DNA of 64,000 nucleotides, taken from positions 186,001-250,000 of the forward strand of contig VWZX01006844.1 of assembly GCA_013399015.1 (NCBI GenBank), written 5' to 3'. The DNA is from Galbula dea. Its lineage: Eukaryota; Chordata; Aves; Piciformes; Galbulidae. The notes under the pieces are model-generated. The model was not told the DNA's origin and ran no database searches. It saw nothing but the letters and a program-made list of their open reading frames with translations. The translations under genes and the position numbers were made by a program. This document shows, in pieces, positions 29,101 through 37,795 of this stretch (the first letter of the stretch is position 1; each line of letters starts with the position of its first letter).

Positions 29101-30597
29101 TGGGAATGTTAATCTTTATAAAATATGTTCCTGTTGCTTACTATTTATTAGTTTATCGTAGTCTTCCTTGTATCAGTAGTAATGTGCTGCTGAGCTCTGA
29201 AGGTGCATTACTTAATGGGATTGTTTCATTTATAAAAGCAAATATCTAAACTGAGCCATTTTCTACATTAGACTTAAAGCTGTTGACACTTCTTTTTAAA
29301 TAACTTGGATCTAGGACTTGAAGGCTTAATTAGTAAATTTGTGGATAATACTAAGCTGGGAGGAGCTGTTGACTCCATTGAAGGCAGGGAGGCACTGCAG
29401 AGAGGCCTGGATAGATTAGAGGACTGGGCAATCACAAGTCATATGAAGTTTAACAAGGGCAGGTGCCGGGTTCTGCGCTTGGGAAGGGGCAACCTGAAAG
29501 CAACCTAGAAGACTGGGGGATAAAAGGCTGGAGAGCAGCACTGCAGAGAGGGGTCTGGGAGTCTTGGTTGACAATAAATGGAGTATGAGTCAACAGTGTG
29601 TGCTGGCCGCCAAAAGGGCTAACAGGATTCTGGGGTGCATCAAGCACTCCATTACTAGCCGATCGAGGGAAGTGCTGATCCCACTCTACTCGGCTCTGGT
29701 GCGGCCTCACCTGGAGTACTGTCTGCAGTTTTGGGCACCACAGTACAAGAAGGACATGAGGTTGTTGGAGAGTGTCCAGAGGAGGCCACAAGGATGGTGA
29801 AGGGCATGGAGGGGAAGTCTAATGAGGAAAGGCTGAAATCACTTGGTCTCTTCAGCCTGGAGAAGAGGGGACTTAGGGGAGACCTCATTGCTGTGTATCA
29901 CTCCCTCAGCAGGGAGGGAGGGGTGGGTGCTGGCCTCTTCTCTCTGGTGACCAGCAACAGGACAGAGGAGAACAGCATGAAGCTGTGCCAGGGGAAGTTC
30001 AGGCTGGATGTTAGGAAATGGTTCCTTACCCAGAGGGAGGTGGAGCACTGGAACAGGCTCCCCAGGGAGGCTGTCATGGCACCAACTCTCACTGAGTTTA
30101 AGAAGCACTTGGACAATGCACTTGGGCAGATAGTGTGACTTTGGAGTTGTCCTGTGCCTCTAGGAGTTGGACTAGATGATCCTTGGGGGTCCCTCCCAAC
30201 TCAGGACGTTCTGTGATTCTGTGAACTGGGGATTTCCTTTGACTTTATTAGGAACAAAATTGAACTCTAGGAAAAAATGTTTTTCCTAGGGTAAAATAGT
30301 CTAATATAAATCATAACTTACCTTGGAAATTACTAAAATCTTTAGTATTTAGGTGAAGCCTCTCAAATTTCAATTGACAATTATTTTATGTAAAATTCTT
30401 TTTGCAGGAGCAATAAGAAGCTGTTTGAATTGTTTAATCTTCACCAAATGGTCCAAGAGCTGCTTAGGACTACAACTCCAGATCATGCTTTCCTCTGTAT
30501 AAACCTCAATTCAATTCTGTTGAATTTGGGATTGTCAAGGAATAACTCTCTTCCCTCCAGTCTAAGCACAAGTCAGTACCACTGTCTTTCAGTCTAA
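1950..30597 (+). CDS. CCDC138: CCDC138, C-terminal ~544 residues in 11 exons (5' partial)
   Basis: This is the overall span of the gene; exons are listed separately. CCDC138 is a coiled-coil protein reported in centrosome and centriolar-satellite proteomes; its biochemical role is poorly defined. The 11 exons splice with GT-AG sites in consistent phase into about 543 residues plus a split first codon, ending at TAA 30595-30597. Human CCDC138 is 665 residues, so about 120 N-terminal residues are missing to the left. The first half is charged, heptad-like coiled coil (exons 1-5 here); the second half is helical with conserved blocks such as QLQWMPFVN, RRLGEDIFKG, LRFLSTLIVLKTVTQ and ACSVLL. Recognition rests on colinear similarity to human CCDC138 as I remember it. 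EDAR lies downstream in convergent orientation, matching the mammalian gene order. No disabling change is visible. Confidence 0.95.
2212..2277. repeat. Three tandem copies of a 22-bp unit
   Basis: Units at 2212-2233, 2234-2255 and 2256-2277 each begin TTACTTA(C/T)ATACTAA. The array starts 77 bp after the donor of the first CCDC138 exon and is intronic. A degenerate fourth unit may follow. Confidence 0.8.
2619..3092 (-). mobile_element. CR1 LINE fragment (3' end), left arm of an inverted pair
   Basis: The 3' tip lies at the left (CAGAATCACAGAATGG), followed by the CR1 3' region in reverse complement: CATCTAGTCCAACCCCC, AGAAGGAGACTCCACAACC and CCTTGTCCTGTCACTGGG. It is 5'-truncated at about 3092 and lies inside a CCDC138 intron. 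Confidence 0.9.
3151..3641 (+). mobile_element. CR1 LINE fragment with internal deletion, right arm of an inverted pair
   Basis: The 5' part carries the end of ORF2 (translated GERDLGVLVDGRMSMNQQC, then VRPHLESCVQFWAPQ). After GGATAGGGAAC at about 3380 it jumps to AAGACAAGAGGC in the 3' UTR, losing about 200 bp compared with the copy at 34307-34768. It ends in ATTCTGTGATTCTG. Confidence 0.9.
4166..4324 (+). CDS. CCDC138: CCDC138 exon: coiled coil
   Basis: The exon is 159 bp (53 codons), phase 0 at both ends, with acceptor AATACAG at 4165 and donor GTGCAG at 4325. It encodes a charged helical segment including LQKQDRFLTEREALLFRHE and ending FGIIKQ, colinear with human LQKRERFLLEREQLLFRHE. It directly follows the preceding exon in frame. 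Confidence 0.93.
5637..6257 (+). mobile_element. CR1 LINE fragment
   Basis: A 5'-truncated CR1 with the ORF2 tail and 3' UTR: GGGCTGCATCAAGAGGAGC, GAGAAGAGAAGGCTTC, GGAACAGGTTGCCCAGAG, and the 3' end CAATTCTATGATTCT. It lies in the intron 4325-8308 of CCDC138; the open frame at 5800-6174 is CR1-derived. Confidence 0.92.
6628..6649. repeat. Short AGT/GTA trinucleotide tract
   Basis: About six imperfect GTA triplets directly 5' of a possible old CR1 fragment. Confidence 0.6.
6650..6850 (+). mobile_element. Possible very old CR1 fragment
   Basis: Degenerate resemblance to a CR1 3' region (CAGTATTAGGAAGAACTT, GACCAGACTAGGCAAACATC). No clear 3' tip is present. Confidence 0.35.
7048..7299 (+). 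mobile_element. CR1 LINE fragment, diverged
   Basis: Diverged CR1 3' region: GGTTTAGTTTGGACATTAGG, AACAGGCTGCCCAGG, TTGGACTCGATGATCTTAAA and an end resembling AAATGATTTTGTG. Intronic in CCDC138. Confidence 0.8.
8309..8428 (+). CDS. CCDC138: CCDC138 exon: coiled coil
   Basis: The exon is 120 bp (40 codons), phase 0 at both ends, with acceptor TTCTACAG and donor GTAGGG. The peptide begins QHEAEVKQLIESLREM and ends NGSLQKQ. Heptad-like spacing of leucines with Lys and Glu supports a continuing coiled coil. Confidence 0.93.
9510..9657 (+). mobile_element. CR1 3' fragment, diverged
   Basis: Contains GCCCAGAGAGGTGGTGGAGT and GAGCAGATGGCCTCCAGAGG, and ends CTGTGACTCTGTGG. Intronic in CCDC138. Confidence 0.7.
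9828..9905 (+). CDS. CCDC138: CCDC138 exon: coiled coil (26 codons)
   Basis: This is a short 78-bp, phase 0/0 exon with acceptor CTTCCAG and donor GTAAGG. It encodes LSDVTELNKKLERRAREV and then QARLENLQ, which corresponds to the human QAKRVQARLDNLQ region. The following intron is only 79 bp. Confidence 0.93.
9985..10095 (+). CDS. CCDC138: CCDC138 exon: end of coiled coil
   Basis: The exon is 111 bp (37 codons), phase 0/0, with acceptor TTGTTGTAG and donor GTGAGA. The peptide starts RKHEFLTVQ (human RKYEFMTIQ) and continues into a basic, less conserved linker containing KQEKV. The open frame continues past the donor to 10323, but that downstream part is intronic read-through. Confidence 0.92.
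11459..11623 (+). CDS. CCDC138: CCDC138 exon: start of C-terminal helical region
   Basis: The exon is 165 bp (55 codons), phase 0/0, with acceptor TGTTACAG and donor GTAAAG. It opens with LPLNSQVYELLTFLMDWISD, closely matching the human block that starts the C-terminal domain. The second half, rich in Glu, Lys and Gln, is poorly conserved, as expected for a linker. Confidence 0.94.
12408..12524 (+). CDS. CCDC138: CCDC138 exon: QLQWMPFVN block
   Basis: The exon is 117 bp (39 codons), phase 0/0, with acceptor TTTTGACAG and donor GTAAAA. It contains EQLQWMPFVNPKLHMPVIKF and then IYWSVRQLD, nearly identical to the human segment. This is one of the most conserved parts of the protein. Confidence 0.95.
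13630..13822 (+). CDS. CCDC138: CCDC138 exon: RRLGEDIFKG to LIVLKTVTQ
   Basis: The exon is 193 bp, starting in phase 0 and ending in phase 1, with acceptor TTGAAACAG and donor GTAAGT. It encodes MRRLGEDIFKGIVSKG, a variable Ser/Thr-rich loop, then AAFFKSSSLPLRFLSTLIV and LKTVTQ. The helical block is almost identical to human. Confidence 0.95.
14530..14925 (+). mobile_element. CR1 ORF2 fragment with reverse-transcriptase FADD motif
   Basis: The + frame (open 14442-14912) translates as the C-terminal part of the CR1 reverse transcriptase: IKDIDRGIECTSSKFADDSK, LCGAV, FNKTKCRVLHLGRNNP, EKDLGVLVDEKLDMSKQC and RILGCIKRSM. The catalytic FADD is intact, but both ends of the ORF are missing, so it cannot be functional. 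It lies in intron 13823-16846 of CCDC138. Confidence 0.9.
15050..15117 (+). mobile_element. CR1 3' tip fragment
   Basis: TTTGACTAGATTCCAACCTA and ATTTCATGATTCTATT look like a diverged CR1 3' terminus. It may be the 3' end of the element at 14530-14925 after an internal change, or a separate remnant. Confidence 0.55.
15228..15485 (-). mobile_element. CR1 LINE fragment (3' end)
   Basis: Inverted CR1: the tip is ATCATAGAATCATAGAATTA, then GTCATCTAGTCCAACCCCC, CTCAACCACCTCCCTGGGC and CTGATATCTAATCTAAACC. Intronic in CCDC138. Confidence 0.9.
16847..17023 (+). CDS. CCDC138: CCDC138 exon: DYLAQAFDSL block
   Basis: The exon is 177 bp, phase 1 to phase 1. The acceptor TGTCTTTCAG at 16846 was chosen because it restores GTG-GAT-TAC in frame after the previous exon; the open frame upstream (16789-16846) is intron. 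It encodes DYLAQAFDSLRVDLKTDEGK, then VPVILSHF and LLQMATDSG. The donor is GTAAAT. Confidence 0.94.
19364..19411 (-). mobile_element. Possible short CR1 3' tip
   Basis: CATAGAATCATAGAATTGTG then TTGGTTGCCAGAGA resembles an inverted CR1 terminus, but is too short and degenerate to be sure. Confidence 0.4.
22501..22592 (+). mobile_element. CR1 3' tip (92 bp)
   Basis: CTGGTCTAGGGAATCC, GGTTGGACTAGATGATCTTT and TTCTGTGATTCTGTGAC. Severely 5'-truncated; same subfamily as 3151-3641 and 34307-34768. Confidence 0.9.
24714..24728. repeat. Short TG dinucleotide tract
   Basis: Seven TG units in a CCDC138 intron. Confidence 0.7.
25805..25898 (+). mobile_element. CR1 3' tip (94 bp)
   Basis: CCTGGTCTAGTGAGAGGTGT, GACTAGATGATCTTTAAGG and GATTCTATGATTCTG. 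Same subfamily as the copy at 5637-6257. Confidence 0.9.
28539..28677 (+). CDS. CCDC138: CCDC138 exon: SLQPFLEACSN block
   Basis: The exon is 139 bp, phase 1 to phase 2, with acceptor CTTTTACAG and donor GTAATC. It encodes SLQPFLEACSNESFFRACSV and LLRSSKLDIQILDKL, matching the human C-terminal region. It sits after an 11.5 kb intron, the longest complete intron of this gene in the window. It was too short for simple ORF listing and was found by splice-site and protein matching. Confidence 0.94.
29299..30224 (+). mobile_element. CR1 LINE fragment, ~0.93 kb
   Basis: The ORF2 tail is translatable in pieces with frameshifts: LISKFVDNTKLGGAVDSIEG (catalytic FADD decayed to FVDN), MKFNKGRCRVLRLGRGN, then ALVRPHLEYCLQFWAPQ. 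It ends in the 3' UTR with GTTCTGTGATTCTGTGA. It fills most of the intron between the last two CCDC138 exons. Confidence 0.92.
30408..30597 (+). CDS. CCDC138: CCDC138 terminal coding exon with stop
   Basis: The acceptor TTTTTGCAG is at 30407; the first base completes the split Lys codon, and TAA is at 30595-30597. It encodes SNKKLFELFNLHQMVQELL, then PDHAFLCINLNSILLNLGL, as in human. The last ~17 residues (ending YHCLSV) differ from and are slightly longer than the human tail. Confidence 0.94.
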
Positions 30598-31235
30598 TTG
30601 TTTTTGTGTAATTTATACCAGCTGTCTGTGTTACTTGAAATTTGGGGTTGCTCTGTTTTGGTTTTTTAAATTGTTTTATAAAATTAAATTTAGCAGAACC
30701 TCAGTAATGTATAAAGTTACTTGCTGTCCTGTGGAATCTTCTTGATTTTTCACTCACACATGGAAAGGAACATGAAAAATTGTGTAATATGCTAAATGGC
30801 TTTCTCCACTGATTTTGAAAGAGATGAAATAATGCTGCTGTTCTGAATGACTCAGTCTAAGGAACTGGATCCCTTGGGGCAGCAGATCAGAAATACCCAA
30901 CCTTTCCTTAGAGGTATGAATCTTAGTCACCCTTGACTCTTCAGAGAATTTTAGAAATTCAATTATTTATTTTGTAGTTGATCACAAACAAGCAGTTACC
31001 AGATTTTCTTTTGAGATAATTACAGTTTTAATGATTAAAACCAGATTTGATTTAACATACCTGCGTGTGTCAATTGAGCAATTTGTTCTTGTTTTGATTT
31101 CAGAATGTGTTGGTGTTTGATCTTTTTCTGTATTTATGGAACATGTAGTATCTTATCCTGCTTTCTATGAATTTCTAGTGCAACTTTGGAATGTAGTATC
31201 TCTGCAAATGTAAATAAAGCATTTCTTAAAATGCC
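30598..31235 (+). other. CCDC138: CCDC138 3' UTR (probable)
   Basis: This AT-rich, non-coding stretch follows the stop codon and carries no recognised repeat. The 3' limit is inferred from the canonical AATAAA at 31213-31218; the cleavage position is a guess of about 15-20 bp further. Confidence 0.6.
31213..31218 (+). terminator. CCDC138: Candidate poly(A) signal AATAAA for CCDC138
   Basis: The first AATAAA on the + strand after the CCDC138 stop lies about 615 bp downstream. No transcript evidence is available. Confidence 0.55.
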
Positions 31236-32464
31236 TGGCAGTAGTAATCCCTAATGTAAAAATACTAGAATTTATTGTTTCTGCTATAGTATGTATTAAT
31301 TTGCAGATACAGTCCTCATATTACCCACTTTTCTGAGTGTGAGGAATATATTTTTTTCTGCCACAGTTCAGTGTTCAGAAGTCCTTACACATAAGAAATA
31401 GGACACTAAAAACAAGTCAACTTGGTTTTCCATGTCTGGTTTCTGATTTGTGCTGTAATCACTGGAAGTCTTTACTTGTAAAATTGAAACTGCAGTTGAA
31501 ATGTAAAGATCTCCTGTATGTTAGTCTTTGACTAACACTGGCAGTCATTATAAAACTTCAGAGTGGTTTACTTTTCATTTTCATATATTTTTTCCTTTGT
31601 AGATTTTGCCAGGAGTGTTTGAACTGTGTCTCTGGAGTTGAATTCTAACTGCAAATATTTTTCTAGCAATTTGACTTACCTTTCTGACAAGCTTTGCTAT
31701 GGAAGGAGTCTAAACCAGATTTGGCACCATGTCCAGAGGAGAGAGCGAGCAGTGTGTGTTCTTTAGGCAGCAAACCAATTCTGGGTAGTTTTTAGGTAAC
31801 ACTAATCATAGCCAAAAGCTTTTCCTGATGGTGGATTACATTTTGGAATAAGTATTTCTTCACCAGTAGTTTCTGTTCTCTGTCAGATTTGCCAGCAGTG
31901 CAAAAGCTTGCATATAGCTTTGGCTGGAGACAAAATCCTCTTATTTAGGAAGTGTGTTCCCAGTCCTCATGGGCTTCTCTATCTGCTTGGTCATTAAAAG
32001 TATTAGCAAATTAATAATCAAGAGAAGCTACAGAAAGTTGTTACATTTCCTGTATCCCCAGGCGTGGTCATTGTGCTCCTGGCTTTCAGCCTTCCTCGCT
32101 GTTGTTTGTTAATCTCCTGATCTTCCTCATGGTACCAATTTAACACAGCATGCTCATCCACTAATGGCAAAGGTCATGAGGTAAGAGGTGCACAGGGAAT
32201 GGTGTAGATTTTACTGCTGGCCCCTTGTGATTAGAGTCTGGAAAGATGAATCGCTCGTTCAAGTTACAGCCTACAGTGTTTCTGTTCAAATGCCAGAGGC
32301 CTTTTGAACTGTTAAATATTAATGCAATGACATTGTTGAACTAAAGGTGAAACTAGTGGTTTTGGTCTTAACTAAGCTGTGAAGAAAAATACAAATTCCT
32401 GATTTCAAGTTCATATTGCTGTAGTCAAAAGCTATCAGAAATAACTGAATTATGCAAAAGAGTA
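31236..32464. other. Intergenic, no feature recognised
   Basis: AT-rich sequence between the CCDC138 poly(A) signal and a CR1 element. I see no exon, RNA gene or repeat. Confidence 0.4.
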
Positions 32465-33596
32465 TGAGCGACCACTGTCACCCACCTGGGCTTGTGCAAA
32501 GCATTGGACACTGTCCCACATGCCATCCTTGTCTCTAAAGTGGAGAGACATGGATGGGCCACTGGGTGGATAAGGAATTGGCTGCATAGCTGCACTCAAA
32601 GACCTGCAGTCAATGGCTCGATGTCCTCTGGAGAGCAGTGGTGAGTGGTGTCCCTCAAGGGTGGATATTGGGGCTGGTGCTGTTTAACAGCTTTGATGGC
32701 AGCCTGAACAGTGGGATCAGGTGGGTCCTCAGCAAGTCTGACAGTGGCACCAAGCTGTGTGGTGCAGTCAACATGCTGAAGGGGAGGGATCCATCCAGAG
32801 GGATCTTGACAAGCTTGAGAGGTGGACCCCTGAGAACCTCAGGAAGTCCAACAAGGCCAAGTGCAAGGTCCTGCAGCTGGGTCAGGGCAATCCCAGGCAC
32901 AGACAGAGGCTGGGCAATGAGTAGATTGAGAGCAGCTCTGTGGAGAAAAACTTGGGCATATTAGTGGATACAAAGCTGGACATGAGCCAGTAATGTGCTC
33001 TCACAGCCCAGAAAGCCAGTGGTGTCCTGGCCTGCATCAAAAGAAGCATGGCCAGCAGGTCGAGGTTGGTGATTCTGCCCTGTCCTCTGCTCTGGTGAGA
33101 CCCCACCTGCAGTCCTGTGTCCAGCTCTGGGGCCACCAGCATCAGAAAGACTGGGACATGCTCACGCAGGTCCATACAAGGGCCATGAAGATCAGGGGCT
33201 GGAGCAAGCCTCCTGTGAGGACAGGCTGAAAGAGTTGTGGTTTTTCAGCCTGGAGAAGAGAAGGCTTCAGAAGGACCTTGTAGCAGCCTTCTGGTACTTA
33301 AAGGGGACCTACAGGAAAGGTAAGGGTGGACTCTCTGTGAGGGAGCATAGTGATAGGACGAGGGGTAATGGTTTTAATTTGATTAGATAGTAGGAAGAAA
33401 TTGTTAACAGTGAGGGTGGTGAGACACTGGAACAGCTTGGCCAGAGAAGTTGTGAATGCTCCAGCCCTGGCAGTGTTCAAAACCAGGCTGGATGAGGCCT
33501 GGTCTAGTGCAAGGTGTCCCTGCCCATTGCAAGGGGGTTGGAACAAGATAATCTTTTAAGGTCCCTTACAACCCAAAGCATTCTATGATTCTGTGT
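32465..33596 (+). mobile_element. CR1 LINE, ~1.1 kb, longest copy in the window
   Basis: It includes the reverse-transcriptase motif SGVPQGWILGLVLFNSF (family form SGVPQGSVLGPVLFN), a corrupted catalytic site (KSDSGTKLCGAV instead of FADDTKLCGAV), the ORF2 tail, 3' UTR and the tip ATTCTATGATTCTGTG. Multiple stops and frameshifts make it dead. Intergenic, after CCDC138. Confidence 0.92.
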
Positions 33597-34306
33597 ATAT
33601 GAAGGGTCTTGTGAAGAATCAATACTTCTATAAATAAAAAAAGATAAAGTTCCAAAGTGTGCATGTAATTTTGTAATTTTGCATGTAATTTTAATTAAAA
33701 AATGAAAGTCACAAATGTGGAGGCTAGACTTGCAATGGTAGAAGTGAGTTTTTTTGAAAGCCATCTGTTTGACAGACAGTTTGTAGTAGTTCCTTAGATC
33801 ACTGCCATCAAACTTTCCAGTGAAGATCTTTAAAGAACATAAGCCATGCCATATTTTTACCCAAATTTATTACTAATCATTCCTGTTAATGCAGATTATT
33901 TATAATGCCTCCTAATATCTAGAAAAGTAAAATAATGAGAAATTTGGAATTGGGCTTATTTGCCATCAGATTTTCAGGTTGTACCTTTAAAGGTGCGTGG
34001 TTTTCTGGGACATGCAGACTATCAGTACAAATCAACAGATTGTATTACAGCAGTGGGATTTCAGGATCAGACTTCAAAGAAAATCAAATGTCAGTTACCC
34101 AAAAATGGAACTAGAATGATTGGGAAGAATAAACTGAAATGGAGATTTACTATCTATTCTCTTTCAACTTGTGATTTTTAATCCAGAAGAACTAAGCTAA
34201 CTAAGACTGGTGTCTATAGTAGAAGCGTAGATAACCTAGTTTTTGTTATCAACAGGCAGAAGCAGGTACTAGGATAAATATTGTACCAAAATCAGAGTTA
34301 TAAAAT

Positions 34307-34768
34307 AGGGAACTGCTGGAAAGGGTCCAGCACAGAGCCACCAAGATGATGAAGGGACTGGAACATCTTCCTGATGAGGAAAGGCTGAGGGAGCTGGGTC
34401 TCTTGAGCTTGGAGGAGGCTAAGGGGTGATCTCATCTATGCTTTGAAATACATGAAGGGTGTGTGTCGGGAGGATGGGGTCAGGCTCTTCTCAGTGAAGC
34501 CCAGTGACAGGACAAGAGGCAATGGCTGTAAGCTGAAGCATAGGAGATTCCCTGTGAATACATGTAGGAGCTTTTTCCCAGTGAGGGTACCAGAGCACTG
34601 GAACAGACTGCCCAGAGAGGCTGGGGAGTCTCCTTCTCTGGAGAGATTCAAAACCTGCCTGGATGCGCTTCTGTGGTTCCTGGTCTAGGGAATCCTGCTG
34701 TGTCAGGGGGGTTGGACTAGATGATCTTTCAAGGTCCCTTCCAACTCCTAACATTCTGTGATTCTGTT
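34307..34768 (+). mobile_element. CR1 LINE fragment
   Basis: It begins AGGGAACTGCTGGA and runs without large gaps to AACATTCTGTGATTCTG. Very similar to the 2.6-3.6 kb copies; useful as the reference that shows the deletion in the copy at 3151-3641. Confidence 0.93.
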
Positions 34769-34996
34769 TCTAAATGTTTAGTATATCTGATTTTGTACAC
34801 ACCTGCTTGTTACACTGTCTTGAACATCAATCTTGTGGGCCAGCCTACCCCAGCTGTCCACACCAGGCCATGCTGTGGCCTTGCTCAGACATCCCCATCC
34901 TGTCATCATTCCTCTGAGAGACCTTTGCAATCTCTGTAGGAAAAGGGAGCAGAAGAAGACAGTTGCATCCCCTGCTGTCCTTTGAGGATTTGGCTT

Positions 34997-35027
34997 GGTT
35001 TGGGTTTGGGTTTGGGTTTGGGTTTGG
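34997..35027 (+). repeat. TTTGGG hexamer tract (G-quadruplex pattern)
   Basis: Four GGG runs separated by TTT at 35002-35022, with GG at both ends. It fits the G3N3G3N3G3N3G3 pattern and resembles a telomere-variant repeat. Intergenic. Confidence 0.85.
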
Positions 35028-37605
35028 AAGGGTAGATTTCAGTTGGCCACACTTCGGGCATCTCTTTACAGAGAGCTTTATACAGAGCTCTTCTCTGGTG
35101 GAATCTAAAATTTCCTGTGGAAGCTCCAGAGGCAATCAGCTACCATCACTGGCATGAAAAAAAAGAGTATTTCTTGGACTCACAGCCTGTCACTTTAAAG
35201 GAAGATGAGGAATTGACACACAATTTTATGTTGCTGGTTTTGAGAACACCTGTGAAGGTCCTCATTGGGAAAGTCAACATGTGTAAGGATAGTTTTCATT
35301 CTGAAAAGGCTACCAAACTTGAAGAGAAAAATCTATTTCTAAATTATTTTTATTGTTAAAAACCCATCTGTTGGAAAACTGCTATCACCCTTGCTGCTTA
35401 TAAAGAGGTTCCTACCAATAAATGGAGAGGACAATGTTTCAGGCCTGATCTGAAAAGCCTAGATGTGATGAGTCTGTGAGAAAGATTGTTCCCTGGGGAG
35501 GGCCAGTTGTATTTGCAGAAGCTTGGCAGATCTACAGAAAGTAGGCTAACATCACCCAGCCTGTGCAGTTGTTGTGCTCTGCTGCATTTGTATTTGTGAC
35601 TTTCAGCAGAAGATATAAGGCCTGTCTCTTAAAGTGGAATTTCAGTCATCTTCCAGTTGTCCTCAACACGACTGGTTTGCACCTTTTCCAATCTTATAGA
35701 ACTGAATTGAATGTATTATGGGGAAAAAAATTCTGGTACCAGATAAATTAACTTGGAAGGTGAAAGTATGCTGAAGGCAACATATTTCTGAAGAACTTTT
35801 ATTCAAGATCAGCATCAATGTCTGAAATACATGGTTTAAGTTACCAGAGCAGATTTAAAAGGAGCTGTAAGTAGAGCTCATAATTCAGAGCTATGACACT
35901 GGGTTATTTAATTGCATACTAATTTTTTCACCTAAAATGTAGATGTCTTTGGAGATCAATGGGCTGATGAAAACCACAGCATTTATCTTCAGGATAGCAT
36001 ATTTCAGTGGAGGCTAGGAAGTCTGAAAATTTGATCTATGAAATAATTTGGTAATCTCCCACTTTCCAAACAAGTCAGAGGAACTGCAGTGGCAAAGCAG
36101 TGACTCCTTGTGCTCCTCATAATGACATAATGCTCACATGTTTTTAAAGCACAAAAGTTATGGTAAAAGCTGTGCAATGTTGAGATCCTATCTCTGACAA
36201 CCCCCTGAGAAACACTGTGATGGGCAAAGGCCTCTTCTTGTGCTCTACTGACACACATAGTGTGCTGTGTCAAAACCACCACTAGCTATACCCCAAACCA
36301 GCTGTTTTGAGCTCAGGAAAGCCTTTCCTTCCATCTTCTAACCATCTTCTGCTTAGGAACATTCCTGTTTTTTTTCATGTAATTTTGAAAGCAGGTGTCC
36401 TGTACATTTATGACTGCCTCATCACTACTAGAGGAGAGAACTTTGAACAAAACCGGTGACTGTTTCCTTGCTTATAGCTACTGGTTTTGAGGGAATGGTC
36501 CTGAGTCGAAATTTAACAAGGCATAACTCAGGAGACATTCTGATCTCTAAAGCCACACTGAGAGAATGACCTGAGAAAAAGAGATCTGAGAAGACTTTTT
36601 GGGTTGTTTGGGGGTTTGGTTTGGTTTGGTTTGGTTTTTTTTTCCCCAGAACAATTATCTCTGTGCCCATTACTCAAGGATATTCAGACTGCTCCCAATA
36701 AATATCTTCCTGAACATACCACATCTCTCTGATCACTGTAACTCGATGGTAAGTAACTGTTGTGGTATATGTACACAAGCTAGGGCTGCAAACTCAGCAG
36801 CCAGGATGCTGCTAACAGCAATAGCTGTGAAGGCTCAGCGTAGGGTAACGTTCCTATTGATAAAATTTACTGTAAGGTCATCTTCAGCTCCATAAGATAG
36901 TATCCTCTGTGCAATTTGTTATGGAGAAAAGAAATGAAAATAGATCTATTAAGCTTCCAGGAGAAAGAGGTATGGTGGCAGAGTTTCAAACAGGAGTGTA
37001 GTATTCTACCCACACATCAGTAGTATGCCTTTGAAGAAGGTCAGAGATAAGTAGTGTTGCCAGACTGGTTCTGTCCTTCAGAAGAAACAGTATTCTAGCA
37101 TGTGGACCCAAGAACTATTTATATATGAAATGCAAATAAACAGAATTTCTCTGTTCCACTGTCCTTCCCACGCTGTAGCAGTTTGTTGTCCTCCTCCACA
37201 TTGAAGTGTGACTGATTTTTTCACAGCAGCCTTGCACACCAAGATCAGATTCCACAAACAGACATCTAACCCTGCTTTCTTCCTCTTTCTACTAATCAGT
37301 CTCCAGGGTTATTTCCTCCTGATTTTTTGTTTACTTCTATGTGGTGGATTAAATTGGAAAATCATTGTGTATTCCTGAATTGTCTTCTGATAGTAACTTG
37401 AATCCTATTACAGGCTTCTTTTTAAAGCAGTCTCAACTACAAAAAAAAATAAAAAAGAGAATTCTCTTTTGGGTTGGTATTTGTTTCCCAGTAAGTGATG
37501 GACAGATGAGATGCCTGTGTGTGATCTGTGTAACAGCTAATCACTGACATCTGCAGCAGCAGAGCATGCAGAGGCCTCTTACCATTCTTCCACAAGTATT
37601 CACAC
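35028..37605. other. Intergenic; one GGTTT-rich tract, otherwise nothing recognised
   Basis: At 36601-36645 there is a (GGTTT)n tract running into poly-T. No exon or transposon was recognised in the rest; open frames here are short and lack domains. Confidence 0.4.
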
Positions 37606-37795
37606 AGAATCACAGAGTGTTAGGAGTTGGAAGGGACCTCAAAAGATCTTCTAGTCCAACCCCCCTGCCACAGCAGGATTCCCTAGACCAGCTCACACCG
37701 AAGCGCATCCAGACGGGTTCTCTCCAGAGAAGGAGACTCCCCAACCTCTCTGGGCAGTCACAGTCTAGTTTCACAGGACACTGGCAAAAAGGAAT
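37606..37795 (-). mobile_element. CR1 LINE fragment (3' end)
   Basis: The tip ACAGAATCACAGAGTG, then TCTAGTCCAACCCCCCTG and GGAGACTCCCCAACCTCTC. Intergenic; same subfamily as 2619-3092. Confidence 0.9.
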
